64,000 bases of DNA from Cryomorpha sp963748925 (GTDB taxonomy: Bacteria > Bacteroidota > Bacteroidia > Flavobacteriales_D > Cryomorphaceae), in contig CAVVKG010000002.1 in assembly GCA_963748925.1 (NCBI GenBank), forward strand, positions 1-64,000. The letters run 5' to 3'. The notes below the pieces were generated by a model. That model worked only from the letters and a program-made list of their open reading frames with translations, did no database searches and had not been told where the DNA came from. Both the position numbers and the translations under genes were made by a program. Shown piece after piece: positions 62,210 to 64,000 of this stretch (position 1 is the stretch's first letter; the number at the start of each line of letters is the position of its first letter).

Positions 62210-63451
62210 TTAAACCACGCTTTTAGCCTGCTTTATTTTTTCTATCAGAGGCAGGAGCTTCTCGATAGTAACATGATCCATAATTACGATCTTGTACCAT
62301 TTAGGATCGCGGTGATTATCTGGCACTAATCCAAACTCAGCGGCAATACTAGTAGCTATGCTACTGCTTTTAATGGTAATGATATTGGATTTTGGATGTC
62401 CATAAAATTCAATCCCAAGATCCTTGAGTTGTGCGCACATCCATCTGGTACGCTTTTGGAGAATATATACCTTTTCTTGCCAGCCAAAAGGACCGTTTTT
62501 CATGAGAATCATCCATACAGCAATTGCATTGGCTCCGCTTCGGCTTCCAATCATGGTAAAGTCTTCACCTTCCACATAGCTCGCCTGACTCGTATTGGCA
62601 TACTGGATGTAATCTTTTCGGATTAAGAAAATGCCGGTTCCATAAGGCGCCTGTGCCATTTTGTGCGCGTCGAGGGTAAATGAAGTAATATGCTTATTCT
62701 CAAATGTGAGCTTGCCCTCATTTTCAGTAAATGGGTAGTAAAATCCACCGTAAGCACCGTCTATATGAATCTTGTGATCCAACCCCGTTTTGCCGAAAGC
62801 AGAAATATAATGATCTATATTATCAACCGACCCGAACATGGTGGTCATCATATTGCACACCACAATAAAGTACTTATATCCATTTTCCTGAGCCGCGTCA
62901 AGGGTTTCCAGAACAGTGGCTTCGCTTATTTTTCTGGATTCTATGTCAACTTTTACTTTTTGGATTCCTACCGCCAGAATATTTGCTGCTTTATCGAAGG
63001 AGTAGTGACTGTCTTCACTACAAAGAATGGCTATTTCGTCTCTTTTTGCACCGTGCTTTTGCATAAATAAGTTCCTGAAAATCCATACGGCTTGCATGTT
63101 GCTCTCGGTGCCACCAGAGGCGATGTACCCATCTTGTTCACCAGACTCTCCTTTTAGAATATCAACGGCACACATTTCTATTACCTCGCGCTCAATCGCC
63201 TGAGTGCCTTTAAAAAATGGCTCAGACTTACCAAGCGTATGGCATCCTATATGATTTGGATTATTAACTAAGGTAGAAGTGAATGGGGAATCCTTGAGAA
63301 AGGTGGCATCCTGGTTGAATACTTTGTCATCGAGATACGAGGCAGGAATTCCAAGTATATTTTGATTTACATAATCAACATTCTTATTCAGCGCGTCGAA
63401 GATTATTGTTTTAATTTCTTCTTGCGATTTCTTCTGCCAAATTTTCCCCAT
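62210..63451 (-). CDS. PLP-dependent group II decarboxylase (histidine decarboxylase-like)
   Basis: The 413-residue fold-type I PLP enzyme has YIASGGTESNMQAVW, IHIDGAYGGFYYPF and the PLP lysine in LDAHKMAQAPYGTG. Group II decarboxylases act on His, Glu, Asp or aromatic amino acids. I cannot settle the substrate; resemblance is closest to histidine/aspartate-type Bacteroidota members. It has a -7 box 66 nt upstream. Confidence 0.85.
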   Translation of the reverse strand: MGKIWQKKSQEEIKTIIFDALNKNVDYVNQNILGIPASYLDDKVFNQDATFLKDSPFTSTLVNNPNHIGCHTLGKSEPFFKGTQAIEREVIEMCAVDILKGESGEQDGYIASGGTESNMQAVWIFRNLFMQKHGAKRDEIAILCSEDSHYSFDKAANILAVGIQKVKVDIESRKISEATVLETLDAAQENGYKYFIVVCNMMTTMFGSVDNIDHYISAFGKTGLDHKIHIDGAYGGFYYPFTENEGKLTFENKHITSFTLDAHKMAQAPYGTGIFLIRKDYIQYANTSQASYVEGEDFTMIGSRSGANAIAVWMILMKNGPFGWQEKVYILQKRTRWMCAQLKDLGIEFYGHPKSNIITIKSSSIATSIAAEFGLVPDNHRDPKWYKIVIMDHVTIEKLLPLIEKIKQAKSVV

Positions 63452-63517
63452 TAATCACGGTTTATGATGTAAATGAATCCGCGGCCTAGCATCCGAAGAA
63501 TCAATGAAATATTTTTG

Positions 63518-63525
63518 CAAAAGTA
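63518..63525 (-). promoter_or_regulatory. -7 promoter box of the decarboxylase gene
   Basis: The minus strand reads TACTTTTG, a full match to TAnnTTTG, 66 nt before the start codon. Confidence 0.45.
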
Positions 63526-63575
63526 CATCAATAGATGGAATGAGCTATTTTTTAGCAGAGCTGCTTATTAATAGG

Positions 63576-63583
63576 TACTTTTG
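63576..63583 (+). promoter_or_regulatory. -7 promoter box of the terminal DEAD-box helicase gene
   Basis: TACTTTTG fully matches TAnnTTTG, 19 nt before the TTG at 63603. The in-frame ATG at 63540 lies upstream of this box, so the TTG is the more likely start. Confidence 0.5.
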
Positions 63584-63602
63584 TACGCTAAATTGCATAG
63601 AA

Positions 63603-64000
63603 TTGACAGATTTTAATACCCTCGGTATTCGCTCGGATTTTGTAAAAGGGCTCGCCGAATTAAATATTATAACTCCCACACAGATTCAAGAACAGGTAAT
63701 ACCCGTGCTACTTGCCGGAGATACCGATCTTGTGGGGCAGGCTCAAACAGGCACTGGTAAAACTGCTGCCTACGGTTTGCCTGTATTGCAAAATATCGAC
63801 CCTAAAAATAATTCTGTTCAGGCTTTAATACTGTGCCCTACACGTGAGCTCAGTCAGCAGGTAGCCAAGCAGCTTTTTAAATTCACAAAGTACACAGATA
63901 AGATTTTTACAGAAGCCGTTTTTGGAGGTGCTAAGATTGATTTGCAAATTGAAGCCTTAAAAAGACCTACTCATATTATAGTGGCGACACCCGGAAGACT
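63603..64000 (+). CDS. DEAD-box RNA helicase (N-terminal part, cut by window edge)
   Basis: The frame starts with TTG at 63603 (reading LTDFNTLGIRSDFVKGL) and runs off the window. It shows the Q motif (TPTQIQEQVIP), Walker A AQTGTGKTAAYG, PTRELSQQV, the GG motif (FGGAKID) and TPGRL. This is the first RecA domain of a general RNA helicase of the RhlE/DeaD type; the second domain and the C-terminal tail that would tell its target are missing. An upstream in-frame ATG at 63540 is less likely because the -7 box lies after it. Confidence 0.88.
   Translation, partial: MTDFNTLGIRSDFVKGLAELNIITPTQIQEQVIPVLLAGDTDLVGQAQTGTGKTAAYGLPVLQNIDPKNNSVQALILCPTRELSQQVAKQLFKFTKYTDKIFTEAVFGGAKIDLQIEALKRPTHIIVATPGR

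Noticed and set aside
1..64000. tRNA or rRNA genes
   Set aside because: No cloverleaf or rRNA-like stretch was recognised by eye; a tRNAscan-SE run would settle it.

Overview
The window reads as a chromosomal segment of a Bacteroidota bacterium, probably a marine-type member of the Flavobacteriales (inference). The reasons are six secreted proteins that end in a type IX secretion (T9SS) sorting domain, Bacteroidota-type promoters with a TAnnTTTG -7 box, a 7TM-AraC regulator, DUF6913 next to dapA, and a BT4734/DUF3987/RteC-like mobile-element backbone. No rRNA, tRNA, CRISPR array or insertion sequence was recognised.

Positions 1-8938 are one end of an integrated element inserted exactly at the 3' end of mnmE. 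From the attachment site inward it carries xis, a twice-frameshifted tyrosine integrase, an RteC-like protein, two HTH_17 proteins, a BT4734-type primase-like protein and a PriCT/DUF3987 helicase-like protein. The cargo follows: an XRE regulator, a long prokaryotic Argonaute whose PIWI catalytic residues look lost but whose MID guide-5'-end pocket looks intact, and the start of a Fur-family regulator. The 240 bp between xis and mnmE look like a recombination arm: five TGTATC-type repeats at an exact 10-bp period, three TAGCAACA-type sites, and an inverted repeat centred on the mnmE stop codon. The presumed core is nearly the same sequence that Salmonella genomic island 1 uses in its own host's mnmE.

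Positions 8939-22409 hold mnmE (frameshifted at an A5 tract), T9SS cargo proteins, a lipocalin-like lipoprotein, sucD, an AraC-type membrane regulator, and a giant secreted protein of about 1,850 residues with 15 cysteine-rich 37-residue repeats, split by three single-base indels. With the integrase this makes six indels in the first 18 kb, so sequencing error is a serious alternative to gene decay.

Positions 22576-40383 are mostly housekeeping: fabG, a vWA-type membrane protein, a T9SS trypsin-like protease with a small lipoprotein, dnaA, a YbgC-type thioesterase, an M42-like peptidase with a nine-lysine microsatellite, a YigZ - EamA - ribD overlapping cluster, and the tightly packed operon prmC - outer-membrane protein - ligA - DUF6913 - dapA.

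Positions 40414-64000 start with a divergent arsR/arsM pair with a matching palindromic operator at each promoter. Then come a truncated haemoglobin/cupin pair, a beta-barrel protein, an ABC exporter, two paralogous CotH-type T9SS proteins flanking a D15-type barrel, a CNNM-type CBS protein, a GT2 glycosyltransferase and a DUF547 lipoprotein, DoxX, lipocalin, a DbpA-type RNA helicase, a ferredoxin/geranylgeranyl-reductase-like pair, an arginase-family hydrolase, an MscS channel, a PLP-dependent decarboxylase, and the start of another DEAD-box helicase.
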